The notes beneath the pieces are model-generated. The model saw nothing but the letters and a program-made list of their open reading frames with translations, made no database searches and was not told the DNA's origin. Shown here piece after piece: positions 42,752 to 51,975 of a DNA stretch of 64,000 bases. The stretch spans positions 18,229 through 82,228 of the forward strand of contig JAWXCK010000055.1 of assembly GCA_034408855.1 (NCBI GenBank), in the 5' to 3' direction. Position 1 is the stretch's first letter, and each line of letters opens with the position of its first letter. The stretch is from JAIYDQ01 sp034408855 (GTDB lineage Bacteria; Planctomycetota; Planctomycetia; Pirellulales; Pirellulaceae). A program made the position numbers and the translations under genes.

Positions 42752-43051
42752 TGTTGACAAAGACCTGGGTAAGGTGATGTGAGCGAAGCGAACATCGCCG
42801 CAACCCTGGGTTACGTTGCGAGCTAAACGATAGCCACAACGTGGCGGCCCTAATCAATCGATGTCGCGAACCGCTAGCGCCGTCCCGTTGGGACTTTGGG
42901 TTCATGGGGGCCGCTTACCCAGGGCAGCGCCGAGGCTCGAAGACTCGCCTCGGCTTGCCCTGGGCTTCGTTATTATAGTGCCGTTGGCACGTGAAATCGC
43001 AAACGGGACAAGGACACCAAGGAGCGGACACCAAGAGGCGCAGCCGTATTT

Positions 43052-43071
43052 TTTGACGGGTGGTTTGGCAA
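43052..43071 (+). repeat. Family E repeat, copy 2
   Basis: TTTGACGGGTGGTTTGGCAA, one base different from copy 1 and one from copy 3. It lies 232 bp before the start of the large PEP-CTERM protein. Confidence 0.65.
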
Positions 43072-43180
43072 TAGGAGGTCGTATTTGTGGGTGTCCCCAG
43101 GGTTCGATGCCAGGGTTCGATGTTTGGATTCTGTTTCATTGAATGTCGCAAAATAACCTAAATATAGCGACGAGACTTGA

Positions 43181-43209
43181 TTGTCGTCGGGTTTCCGAAC
43201 AATTAGAAT
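43181..43209 (+). promoter_or_regulatory. Candidate promoter of the PEP-CTERM passenger gene
   Basis: TTGTCG, 17 bp, then TAGAAT: 4 of 6 and 5 of 6 matches to the housekeeping consensus with ideal spacing. The last base is 74 bp upstream of the preferred ATG at 43284. Planctomycete promoters are poorly defined, so this is tentative. Confidence 0.35.
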
Positions 43210-43283
43210 GAATCGCGATACTGTCGACAGGTAGCTAAAGCAATTCTTTGATCAGTCACAGCTCTATTGAACGGGGACAGAAA

Positions 43284-46200
43284 ATGAGGCAATGGGCATT
43301 CAAGCGTTACCGAGTCCGGGTGTTACGGCGCGCTCGCTTTCTTGGCCTGTTGCTCGGATGCGCGGTCACTCAACAAGAACTCTTCGCGCAAACCAACGTT
43401 TATTGGAATAACACCACGGTCAACGCTAGAAATTGGGCGGGGATCAATGGAAACGGAAATGGACTATGGCGTACAACTCCATCCGGCGGAACGTTTCAGG
43501 TTGGCACGACGATCAATGACATTGCCAACTTTAATTCTGATTTGGCTTCGACCGGTACACAGGACGTTTACACTGGCGACGGGCAAGCCGCGTATGGAAT
43601 TATCTTCGGAGTCGGTGCAACGGCGACGGGACCGTTTCGGATTCGGGCTAGCTTCAATGCCAACACGACTCGAACGTTCACGATCGGTGCGGGCGGCATC
43701 ACGGTCAATTCGACTGTTCAAGGTGTCAGCTTCAACACGACCGATGTTAACACTGGAACTCCGACCGGCCAACTCAATACCGTTCTTCAGGCAAGCCAGA
43801 ATTGGACGAATCACTCGGCGAAACCTTTGACGTTCAGCGGACGCTTAGTCGGAGCTGACAACGTGAGTCTTACCAAAGCCGGAACCGGAACGCTCGTGTT
43901 GGGGAATGACAATCAGACAGTGACCGTTGGTACGACGAGCGGGTTTCGAGGTCGACTGAATATCAATGAAGGATTGGTTATGGCTGATCATAACAACGCG
44001 CTCGGTGTACGCGATCCGCTGACGTCGGCTCTATCGTCAGCCGCGATCGGTCCATTGAAGTCCGACACTGTGATTGCATCCGGTGCGACTCTCGATACGA
44101 ACAATCGCCAACTCGGAAACGAATTTATTTCTGTATCGGGTTCGGGAATCAACGGCAACGGCGCCATTGTCAATAACAATAGTTCGGCCGTCGTCACGAA
44201 TACGCTTGGCCAAGTTCGAATGTTAGGAAATACGACGTTCGGTGGGACGGGCTACTGGGATATCAGTCCATTGGCCAGTCAACGTGGAAAACTTTTTCAA
44301 GATGGATTCACGCTGACCAAACGTGGTTCCAATTACATGGGGTTCACCAATACGGATGTCGTTGGCGGCGGAAACATCGATATCCAAAATGGAAGAATAA
44401 CGATGTTTAGAGCAACCAATATCGATGGTGCGGGAACGATCACTGTCGGTTCTGCCGCGTCGCTTGGTTTTCAAGACTATACAGGCAATTTTACGCGTGA
44501 TATCGTTTTCAATGGAGGAAGTTTGGTTTCGACGACTAGTGGAACTTCGACTATCAATTCCAACGTTACGTTTAACGGTCAGTCGAATCTCTTCATCAAC
44601 AGTACGAGCGTCGGCCCAGGACGTGGCGCGACAACTAATTTGGCAGGGCCAGTTCGAGCCAATTCTTATCTCCATAAATATGGCAACGGCGTTTTAGGAC
44701 TGAATTTGGACACGGGATTAGGTTCAGCCAGTATCAAACTTTTAGAGGGTGGTATCGACATCATCAACACGGTCCCCGCCAACGCTTTCATCGACGTCTA
44801 TCCGGTTTATCCGTCAACGAGTCTAGGAGGCGAAGGTCGAATAACCGGTGTTGTCGACGTCCATGAATTTTCCGATTTCAGTCTATACTTTGATCCGACA
44901 ACAACGGGTCCAACAGAGCACCTTCGAGTTGGAAATCTTTTCCTCAATAACGTGATTGCGAAAGTCGTACCTTTGACGCCAATCGCAAGCGGCTCCGGCA
45001 TAGTCGTTTTTGAATCGGATAATAACAATATTGTCGCCTCGCAGTTTCAATACAATGGCCGAGGTTCGTTGAGCACCAACGGAAACAAACTTTTCTTGGA
45101 CTACCAAACGGGAAGTCTTGTGTGGCGTGGCAACGACGTTGCGAATCCATCGAAATGGGATACTTTGACCACGACCAATTGGACGAATACTTCGACATCG
45201 GCTAGTGATCTGTTTTACGAAGGTGACATCGTCACCTTTGACGACTCGGTTGGCGGAGGTTCATCGATCGTCCGTCCAAATGGAGTCGTCACCGCATCGG
45301 GAATGACGCTGAATAATTCTGCCGTCAATTACACCTTTACTCCCGCCACGACATCGAGCCGAATTGTGTTAAACGGAACGGGATTGGTGAAATCGGGAAC
45401 GGGTACCGCGAATTTCCAGACGATTGTTGGCGGATTGGGACACGGTTTTTCAAGCACCGATGTCCAAGCGGGAATTCTCGATTTCACTTCCTCCGGGACT
45501 GGAAGTGCAGTCAAATCCGACATCGGACCGATTACGATTCATTCGGGAGGCATGGTGCGGAACAATCTCAATGTCACTGACGTCGGCATTGGCGAAAATC
45601 CAGTCACAGTCCAGGCCGGTGGCGTTTATGAACTGACTCGCGGGGCGGTTCCCAACGGAACGAGCACGACGCCTGGCACCATCGCGATCCGAAGTTCCTT
45701 TAGCGGAGCTGGCGACGTGCGATTGAACGGAGTGCAACAAAGCGGTTTCAACGACTCGTTCGGCGCATACACGCTTGCTCAAGACAATTCTGGCTTTTCT
45801 GGAAAGTGGCTACTCCATAATGCTCGATTACAAGTCGATAATGCGCAAGGCGACGAGTTGGGGACTGGCAAAGTGGTCGCTCCTCAAGGGAGTCAAGTTC
45901 GTTTAAATGCGGATTCGACGCGGCCTTATGAAGGTAACGTCTTTGAAATCGCTGGGACAGATTGGGCGTTTCCTACTGCTTCGGAAGCAGGGAGTGGCGT
46001 CCTTAGATTTAGTACCAACGGAGCAACGATCGCGGCGAACAGCTCGGTTGTTCTCACCGGTAACGCAAGGATCAGCAGCGCCGGCATTCTTGGCCGAATC
46101 GATGCTCCGATTTCCGGTGGCTTTGATTTAGAGATCGGGAACCCGACTGCGACACAGAATGGAACCATCATTCTCGGCTCACATAACTCGTACACCGGTT

Positions 46201-47579
46201 CAACCACGATCGCGAATCAAGTCGTGATGGCGAATCAAAACGGCGCATTGAGCACCGGAAACATCGCGCTCAATGGAAGCGGCGGCGCGCGTGTTACTCA
46301 GCTTGCAGTCGGCAAAGGCGTTGATATCAGCAGCAACATTTCGGTGAGTACCCAAGCTGGCCAATCGGGACGCGGTGCCATCGAGGGTGGCTCATTAACG
46401 CAAAACGCGGAATTGGGAACTGGCATTTCAACAGTCAGCGGTCCCATCAATCTCGCCGGATCGATGCCAACGAACTACGGGCATTTTGGAAGTGGCAACG
46501 GCACCGGCTCGATTCTTCGAGTAACAGGTCCTATCAATATCGCGAATCCATCGACTCAAGCGGTTAGCCATCGTTCGAGTACACCCGGCGGATACACTCA
46601 GTTTAACGGCGGAGGTGGCAACTATACCAAATTTAATCTCGTCGGCGGAACGGTCCGGCTCGGAGCCAACGATGGCTTGAATAGTGGAATCGAATTGATC
46701 ACACGGACGGCGTCCGGAGCTTCGACTTTCGACATGTACGACTTCAACCAGACTTTGTCGAGTATCGCTCGTGGCAGTAGTGTCACTGGCTCGACGTTTA
46801 GCTTAGTCAACACCGGATCGAATGTTTCAACGCTTACGCTCACTGGCAATGGCGATAGCGAAATTCAAGATATCGCATTTTCGCCAAATGGCGGGTCATT
46901 GAATATCGTAAAGAACGGTTCTGGATTGCTTGTCATACCGGGCAGCGGCAGTGGAAATGGAATACAAAATCTTGGAACGTACTCCATAAATGGTGGTACG
47001 TTGAAGATCGGTGAAAGCATTGAAGCTTCGGTCAATATCAACAACGCGACACTGGCCGCCGGATTCCGTATCAAGGGTGCATCCACTATTAACAATGGAG
47101 TCCTCTCGCCAGGCAATTCGATCGGAACGATGACCTTTGGAAACGACCTGAGTATTTCCGGCGATAATACATTGGTTTGGGAATCAGTATTAACGATTCC
47201 AGCTTCCGGGGCGATTTCGAGCGATGTCATTATCGTCGATGGTCATCTCGATTTGACGAATCTCACTAGCTTTCTGGTCGATCCATTGGCGGCTCAGATC
47301 GTGATGAATGATCCGCTGGGAACCTTTTCGTGGTTGTTGATCGACAGTCCCTTTCCGATTCTCGGTTTTAATCCATCCGATTTCTCAGTCGATTCGTCAC
47401 CTTTCGTCGATCCAACGCTGGCTCCCGTTCCGGGCAGCTTTACAGTCGGACTTGGCGATAGTGGGACAGCATTGTTTCTCAACTACAGTCCCTCCGCAGT
47501 CCCCGAACCAACGTCGATCTTCATGACCGGTGTCGGACTATCCATCTTTCTATTGCGACGCAAGAGCAAACCAACTTAA
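43284..47579 (+). CDS. Large exported beta-strand-repeat protein with PEP-CTERM tail
   Basis: A 1431-residue protein. The start at 43284 is preferred over 43248 because GGGGA stands 7 bp in front and a signal peptide follows at once (VLRRARFLGLLLGCAVTQQE, cleavage near AQT). The body is rich in Gly, Ser, Thr and Asn and has many autotransporter-associated strand repeats such as LTKAGTGTLVLGNDNQ, LVKSGTGTANFQ and NIVKNGSGLLVIPGSGSGNG. The C-terminus AVPEPTSIFMTGVGLSIFLL with RRKSKPT is a PEP-CTERM sorting signal, which replaces the beta-barrel of real autotransporters. A long extracellular fibre or coat protein, processed by an exosortase, is expected. Its partner genes are not in the window. 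The signalling cassette starts 122 bp later with its own promoter-like sequence. Confidence 0.88.
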   Translation: MRQWAFKRYRVRVLRRARFLGLLLGCAVTQQELFAQTNVYWNNTTVNARNWAGINGNGNGLWRTTPSGGTFQVGTTINDIANFNSDLASTGTQDVYTGDGQAAYGIIFGVGATATGPFRIRASFNANTTRTFTIGAGGITVNSTVQGVSFNTTDVNTGTPTGQLNTVLQASQNWTNHSAKPLTFSGRLVGADNVSLTKAGTGTLVLGNDNQTVTVGTTSGFRGRLNINEGLVMADHNNALGVRDPLTSALSSAAIGPLKSDTVIASGATLDTNNRQLGNEFISVSGSGINGNGAIVNNNSSAVVTNTLGQVRMLGNTTFGGTGYWDISPLASQRGKLFQDGFTLTKRGSNYMGFTNTDVVGGGNIDIQNGRITMFRATNIDGAGTITVGSAASLGFQDYTGNFTRDIVFNGGSLVSTTSGTSTINSNVTFNGQSNLFINSTSVGPGRGATTNLAGPVRANSYLHKYGNGVLGLNLDTGLGSASIKLLEGGIDIINTVPANAFIDVYPVYPSTSLGGEGRITGVVDVHEFSDFSLYFDPTTTGPTEHLRVGNLFLNNVIAKVVPLTPIASGSGIVVFESDNNNIVASQFQYNGRGSLSTNGNKLFLDYQTGSLVWRGNDVANPSKWDTLTTTNWTNTSTSASDLFYEGDIVTFDDSVGGGSSIVRPNGVVTASGMTLNNSAVNYTFTPATTSSRIVLNGTGLVKSGTGTANFQTIVGGLGHGFSSTDVQAGILDFTSSGTGSAVKSDIGPITIHSGGMVRNNLNVTDVGIGENPVTVQAGGVYELTRGAVPNGTSTTPGTIAIRSSFSGAGDVRLNGVQQSGFNDSFGAYTLAQDNSGFSGKWLLHNARLQVDNAQGDELGTGKVVAPQGSQVRLNADSTRPYEGNVFEIAGTDWAFPTASEAGSGVLRFSTNGATIAANSSVVLTGNARISSAGILGRIDAPISGGFDLEIGNPTATQNGTIILGSHNSYTGSTTIANQVVMANQNGALSTGNIALNGSGGARVTQLAVGKGVDISSNISVSTQAGQSGRGAIEGGSLTQNAELGTGISTVSGPINLAGSMPTNYGHFGSGNGTGSILRVTGPINIANPSTQAVSHRSSTPGGYTQFNGGGGNYTKFNLVGGTVRLGANDGLNSGIELITRTASGASTFDMYDFNQTLSSIARGSSVTGSTFSLVNTGSNVSTLTLTGNGDSEIQDIAFSPNGGSLNIVKNGSGLLVIPGSGSGNGIQNLGTYSINGGTLKIGESIEASVNINNATLAAGFRIKGASTINNGVLSPGNSIGTMTFGNDLSISGDNTLVWESVLTIPASGAISSDVIIVDGHLDLTNLTSFLVDPLAAQIVMNDPLGTFSWLLIDSPFPILGFNPSDFSVDSSPFVDPTLAPVPGSFTVGLGDSGTALFLNYSPSAVPEPTSIFMTGVGLSIFLLRRKSKPT

Positions 47580-47613
47580 CCGGTCTAGTTATGGATTCGA
47601 TTTCGAAGCAAGC

Positions 47614-47642
47614 TTGGAAATAGCGGGCATTCTAAGTACAAT
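47614..47642 (+). promoter_or_regulatory. Candidate promoter of the kinase-FHA-GYF cassette
   Basis: TTGGAA, 17 bp, then TACAAT gives 4 of 6 and 5 of 6 matches to the housekeeping consensus. It ends 59 bp before the kinase ATG, which is preceded by AGGGGTGG. This suggests the cassette has a transcript separate from the PEP-CTERM gene. Confidence 0.45.
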
Positions 47643-47701
47643 GCGGCACACACGACTTAGAGGCCTGTGTAGAAACCGAATGTGGCCAGGGGTGGCCAGC
47701 C

Positions 47702-50700
47702 ATGAACAATCCAGAAAAATTGAAAAAACATACCGATTATTCTGCAATAGTCGCTTTCGCCGAGAATCGATTGTCGCCCGAGCATCGTCTACAAGTAAAT
47801 ACGCATCTGAAGTCGTGTGTTCATTGCCAATTTCGACTCGATGAAATACGCGCCGAAGCTTCTATGCAAGTCGAAGCGATTCCGGATGAAGTAATCAAAG
47901 CTTGGATTGTACCCGAAAAATCGCCAAAATCGATTGATGTTCCATTCGAGAAAGTTACTCAGCCGACTAAACGCGCCGCGTCGACTCTGATCCAAACCGA
48001 AATCCCGACGGAATTAACCAACAATGCTTCTTACAACGTCATTCGCGAATTGGCTCGCGGAGGTGTCGGGGTCCTCTATTTGGTGGAACACAGGATTACT
48101 GGTCGGCAAGAAGCATTGAAGGTCATCAACCCCACGCTTGCCGGTCGCGCCGATGTTCGCGAACGTTTTATTCGAGAAATCCAAGCCGCAGCGAAACTCA
48201 ATCATCCCAATATTGTCCGTACTCTTTCCGCAATGCAGGAAGGTTCGTTGCTCGGTATGGTTATGGAGTTTGTGCCTGGATTAACTTTAAAACAATATGT
48301 TCGCAAATGGGGTCCGCTCGGTTGGAAACAAGCAATTGACTTTGCGATTCAGGCTGCGCAAGGACTCAATCATGCCTACGAACAAGGCGTCATTCATCGC
48401 GATATTAAACCGTCGAACTTAATCGTTAGCGAGGATGGCAACCAAAAGCAAGTTCGAATCCTCGATTTTGGATTAGTACGCTCGATTTCCGATGTTGAGA
48501 AAATGAGTGACATGACGGTCGATGGCCGCATCCTTGGCACACTCAATTTTATGGCTCCCGAACAAGCGCTCAATGCATCCAAAGCGGATATACGTAGCGA
48601 CATATATGGTCTCGGCTGCACGCTTTATTTTTTATTGACGGGAAGTTCGCCGTACGATGAAGAAAGCGCAATCGCGACACTAAACGCTCATCAAAATGCA
48701 CCGATTCCAGATTTGTCGGAATGCCGCAGCGACTTACCTGTTGCCGTTCAAATCGTGTTTGATCGCATGATGGCTAAGAAGTCAATCGAACGATATCAAA
48801 CTCCGATGCAACTGATCAACGACCTCGAATCGTTGCTTCATACTGCTCCAGCGGCGGCCGTTGCGACAATTCCATCATCGCAAAAGACTTCTCGGTCCGC
48901 GCTGGCAAAACGAACGGCGAATGTTTCGACCAAAGCCTCACCGATTCCAAGCAACCTATTGGATCTCAATAAGCCGTCTGCCAAGCCACGCAAGAAAACA
49001 ATGTCGGTGTGGACGATTGCACCTTGGATTTTTCCACCACTGCTCTTGTCGATTTTGGCGTATAACTATCCGCCGGAACAATGGGCTCATATGCTGGGGC
49101 TGTCGCCAGAAAGATCGTCGACGATTGCGATCGGAACGATACCAGAGGGTGTCCAAGTCTTCATCGACGGCTTTCCCGCGAAATTTACTAGAAGCCAAGC
49201 CGACTCGATTCCAGAAATTGAAGCTAAGCCAGGTACTTATCGACTCACGTTTCAGTATTTAGGAAATCCAATCTTAGAAACGTCGGTAGAAGTTTTACCG
49301 AATACTCGTCGAATTCTTGAGCTCGATATTAGGACTGCAATTCAAAAAGCTAAACGCGAACCTGGGTTAGCCAATTCAATTGCGTCCGAGTCTGATGCGA
49401 ACGATCCGGCCTCGCAAATCCCAGCGCCACAAAATGGTAATGTTCCACAGAATCGCGTCCAGGTGAATAGCGTACACTTTCAAATTCAGCAAGCGATTAC
49501 GCATCTTAAAGACCGCAATTTCGAACGGTTTCATGAGTATACTCAGCGGCTACCGGTAAGCGTCGGCGATGAATCGATTGATAGTCGGCTCAATGCTTGT
49601 CGCGAAGCGTCCGATATGATTCGACAATATTTTGACTCGATTCGGGCCAATATGCAAAGCCGCACAAGTGGTGAATCGTTGGAGATCGCAAATGGCAGCG
49701 AAGTCGATCTGATGCCATATTCTGATATTAATCCTGGGGAATCGATCGGCGTCGTTGAATCGAACGCTGACAAAATCATTTTTCGAATTCGAGGTGTAAA
49801 CCGAACTTATGCTTATGACGAGCTTCCGGCATCGCTGTCAATCAGCATGCTCAGATTAGGATCGAACGTTCCTCTAACGAAGATGCTCCTCTTCGAAATG
49901 CTTGGAATCATTGTTAGCAATGCAACGACGATCCAAGAAAAACAAGAGGCAAGGAACAAACTTTCCGACGCTCATCAAAAGCGGCAGTTAACTTTCGACG
50001 TCGCTTCCATGCTTCAACCACTCGTAGACAATTCGCCTCGTATTAGTGAATCCGTAACACCGATGCGAGGTGGAGCTGACTTGTCATTCAGTGACGATGC
50101 AACTGAATTGATTCCCGTGGAAAGCGATGCAAAGCCGTGGAAGTTTGAACGAGAAATGCTGGGGCATTCTGGTCCAATCTTTAAAGCCTGCTTTTTACCC
50201 GACGGTCGATTAGCGAGTTGTCAGAAAAATTCTTCGAATGGCGCGGTGCTAGCTACAAATCGCTCTCAATATAAGCTAATCCTATGGCAGCCTAAAACGG
50301 GAATGTTTACCTCGCCCGAAATAAAGCTTAATTCGATGATCGACTTTGATTTTTCGCCGAATGGAAAATTGCTATCAGTAGTCGGACAGAATAGTTCCGG
50401 CGCTGCCGAATTGCAGATTTGGTCTGGCAAAGCGACAACGCCTTATTTCGTATTCAGTAAATTTGCGACTCTCGAACCAAACGTCTGTTTTTCTTTTGAC
50501 AACGCGCACGTGGCGGCCATCGATGGCTTAGGAACGTTTCGACGATGGAGTATCCAATCGCTGGCTGTGGCTGGATCGACAGCCGTTTTGCCGATCCCAA
50601 CTAGCGAACTGACGGCAACGGCCGTATCGAGTCGACTAGATATAATTGCACAAGCGAGGCTCGACGGAGTGATTTCGATTTGGTCGAGCAAGGATGGCAA

Positions 50701-51094
50701 GTCGCTACGTTCGATACCCGGATCGGGCGAGAGCAAGTCTGGAAACTCTAGAGCTATTTCGCTCTTGTTCAGCCGCGACAGCAAACGATTGGCAGCTTTT
50801 CGCGAAGACGGAAACTATGAAATGTACGATACCGAGACTGCCGATTGGAAGTCATCTCGTGCCGTAACGAATGCGTTGATGAAATTTGCCGGAGTTTCTA
50901 GCAACCAATCTTATGCGATTCTGGCGGATTACGAAAACGAACTGACTTTGTTCAGCTTGGAAAAATTCCATTGCCTTGCTCGTTGGAAAGACGCGGATCG
51001 CTCCCAAATTTCATCGATCGCTGTTAACGAAACCGGAACCATGATTGCTGTCTGTTTTGAGTCTGGAAAAATTCGCATTTGGTCAAAACCATGA
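47702..51094 (+). CDS. Transmembrane Ser/Thr protein kinase with zinc-finger-like head, PEGA, shared domain and WD40-like tail
   Basis: A 1130-residue Hanks-type kinase. Residues 12-50 resemble an anti-sigma zinc-binding domain (His35, Cys39, Cys42 in HLKSCVHC). The kinase domain spans about 111-380 with a glycine loop ELARGGVGVLYL, Lys140 in EALKVI, HRD at 232-234 in VIHRDIKPSNLIV, DFG at 255-257 and APE at 285-287, so it should be active. A membrane segment follows at about 437-455. Beyond it are a PEGA-like domain (472-543), a domain of about 180 residues (595-776) that is also present in the GYF protein two genes later, and a WD40-like propeller (about 815-1130). It probably phosphorylates cytoplasmic targets in response to a signal from outside. 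The FHA gene follows after 18 bp. Confidence 0.92.
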   Translation: MNNPEKLKKHTDYSAIVAFAENRLSPEHRLQVNTHLKSCVHCQFRLDEIRAEASMQVEAIPDEVIKAWIVPEKSPKSIDVPFEKVTQPTKRAASTLIQTEIPTELTNNASYNVIRELARGGVGVLYLVEHRITGRQEALKVINPTLAGRADVRERFIREIQAAAKLNHPNIVRTLSAMQEGSLLGMVMEFVPGLTLKQYVRKWGPLGWKQAIDFAIQAAQGLNHAYEQGVIHRDIKPSNLIVSEDGNQKQVRILDFGLVRSISDVEKMSDMTVDGRILGTLNFMAPEQALNASKADIRSDIYGLGCTLYFLLTGSSPYDEESAIATLNAHQNAPIPDLSECRSDLPVAVQIVFDRMMAKKSIERYQTPMQLINDLESLLHTAPAAAVATIPSSQKTSRSALAKRTANVSTKASPIPSNLLDLNKPSAKPRKKTMSVWTIAPWIFPPLLLSILAYNYPPEQWAHMLGLSPERSSTIAIGTIPEGVQVFIDGFPAKFTRSQADSIPEIEAKPGTYRLTFQYLGNPILETSVEVLPNTRRILELDIRTAIQKAKREPGLANSIASESDANDPASQIPAPQNGNVPQNRVQVNSVHFQIQQAITHLKDRNFERFHEYTQRLPVSVGDESIDSRLNACREASDMIRQYFDSIRANMQSRTSGESLEIANGSEVDLMPYSDINPGESIGVVESNADKIIFRIRGVNRTYAYDELPASLSISMLRLGSNVPLTKMLLFEMLGIIVSNATTIQEKQEARNKLSDAHQKRQLTFDVASMLQPLVDNSPRISESVTPMRGGADLSFSDDATELIPVESDAKPWKFEREMLGHSGPIFKACFLPDGRLASCQKNSSNGAVLATNRSQYKLILWQPKTGMFTSPEIKLNSMIDFDFSPNGKLLSVVGQNSSGAAELQIWSGKATTPYFVFSKFATLEPNVCFSFDNAHVAAIDGLGTFRRWSIQSLAVAGSTAVLPIPTSELTATAVSSRLDIIAQARLDGVISIWSSKDGKSLRSIPGSGESKSGNSRAISLLFSRDSKRLAAFREDGNYEMYDTETADWKSSRAVTNALMKFAGVSSNQSYAILADYENELTLFSLEKFHCLARWKDADRSQISSIAVNETGTMIAVCFESGKIRIWSKP

Positions 51095-51112
51095 CAAGGC
51101 AAACCGACGACC

Positions 51113-51880
51113 GTGGATGATCAAGACGATAGCGCTCGTTCAATACCGATCGAATCATTTCGACCAACGCTTCGCCCACCGATAGCGAACTTGACGATCT
51201 TCGATGATGGAGAAAAGGATGGGGAAATCGTTCGATTGAGACGCGAAGAGTACTTCATCGGTCGTTCGCAGGGTGATATTCAAATTGCTCATGACTCACT
51301 GATCTCCGATCCGCATCTGTCGCTTCGCCGCGATCGAACCGACAACGGCTATTTATGGATCGTATCCGACTTGGAGAGCCGAACCGGGCTTTGGATGCGA
51401 GTACGAAGAATCGAGCTGCGAGAAGAAACGGAATTTTTATTAGGGCGAGGATGCTATCGCTTTCGAACTGCAGTCGCAGATCCATCGGAGATCGACAATT
51501 CTTTGGAAGCTTGCGTAAATCGAGGAAGTCTATTTGGCCAAACGATGGATACGAACCTCGACGGTTTCACGTGCGCATATCCGACGTTGGAATCGATCGA
51601 CCGCGACAATGGTCCGGGAACGAAAGCTGCGAAAAAGCTTATACTCGTCGATAACGAGTATTGGATTGGTCGTGACGTGTCATGTGGTTTGCGAGCTTCA
51701 TCGGACACATTTCTGATGCCGAGACATTGCCGAATTTTTAGCGAAGGCGGCAAATGGTTTGCCGAGTCGATGCCTGGCCCTAACGGCATGTGGATTCGCC
51801 GTTTACGAATCATCGTCGATAGCTCATCGACTTTCCAAATTGGCGAACAGCGATTTCGTTTAGTATGCAGTCAAAAATAG
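51113..51880 (+). CDS. Protein with two FHA domains
   Basis: FHA domains bind phosphothreonine. This 255-residue cytoplasmic protein has two: about 27-119 with EEYFIGRSQGDIQIAHDSLI, SDPHLSLRRD and a late TGLWMRVRR loop, and about 158-252 with NEYWIGRDVSCGL, MPRHCRIFSEGG and GPNGMWIRRLR. The conserved Gly-Arg pairs are at 50-51 and 186-187 and the conserved His at 68 and 205. The Ser that usually precedes the His by three is present in the first and replaced by Met in the second, so the second may bind less well. It starts with GTG, 18 bp after the kinase stop, and is followed by the GYF gene, so it is very likely the phospho-reader of that kinase. Confidence 0.88.
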   Translation: MDDQDDSARSIPIESFRPTLRPPIANLTIFDDGEKDGEIVRLRREEYFIGRSQGDIQIAHDSLISDPHLSLRRDRTDNGYLWIVSDLESRTGLWMRVRRIELREETEFLLGRGCYRFRTAVADPSEIDNSLEACVNRGSLFGQTMDTNLDGFTCAYPTLESIDRDNGPGTKAAKKLILVDNEYWIGRDVSCGLRASSDTFLMPRHCRIFSEGGKWFAESMPGPNGMWIRRLRIIVDSSSTFQIGEQRFRLVCSQK

Positions 51881-51975
51881 CTGATTCTTCTCGTGTCGAC
51901 TTTCAGGCAGGTGCCGCAGAAGTCGATGCCGAAGATCAAAAGCACAATCGGAAAAAAAACTTGGAGAATTCAAAG

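Larger units (their letters stand above)
42474..43180. repeat. Repeat-rich intergenic scar
   Basis: This gap of about 0.8 kb carries no gene I can support. From left to right it holds a 20-bp family E repeat (42579-42598), a half copy of family A (42665-42689), a perfect 10-bp-arm palindrome AAAAGGTGTCGGACACCTTT (42731-42751), a hairpin with arms 42918-42936 and 42947-42964 built on CCCAGGGCA and TGCCCTGGG, and a second family E repeat (43052-43071). The mix resembles a graveyard of small mobile palindromes. Short open frames here are products of the palindromes. Confidence 0.7.

Noticed and set aside
42861..43151. Two overlapping open frames of 93 and 78 codons on opposite strands
   Set aside because: They lie in palindromic repeat sequence built on CCCAGGGC and have no domain or ribosome site that I recognise.
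51865..51975. N-terminal extension of the GYF protein overlapping the FHA gene
   Set aside because: No ribosome site precedes 51865, the extension is low-complexity and charged, and TTGGAG precedes the ATG at 51976.
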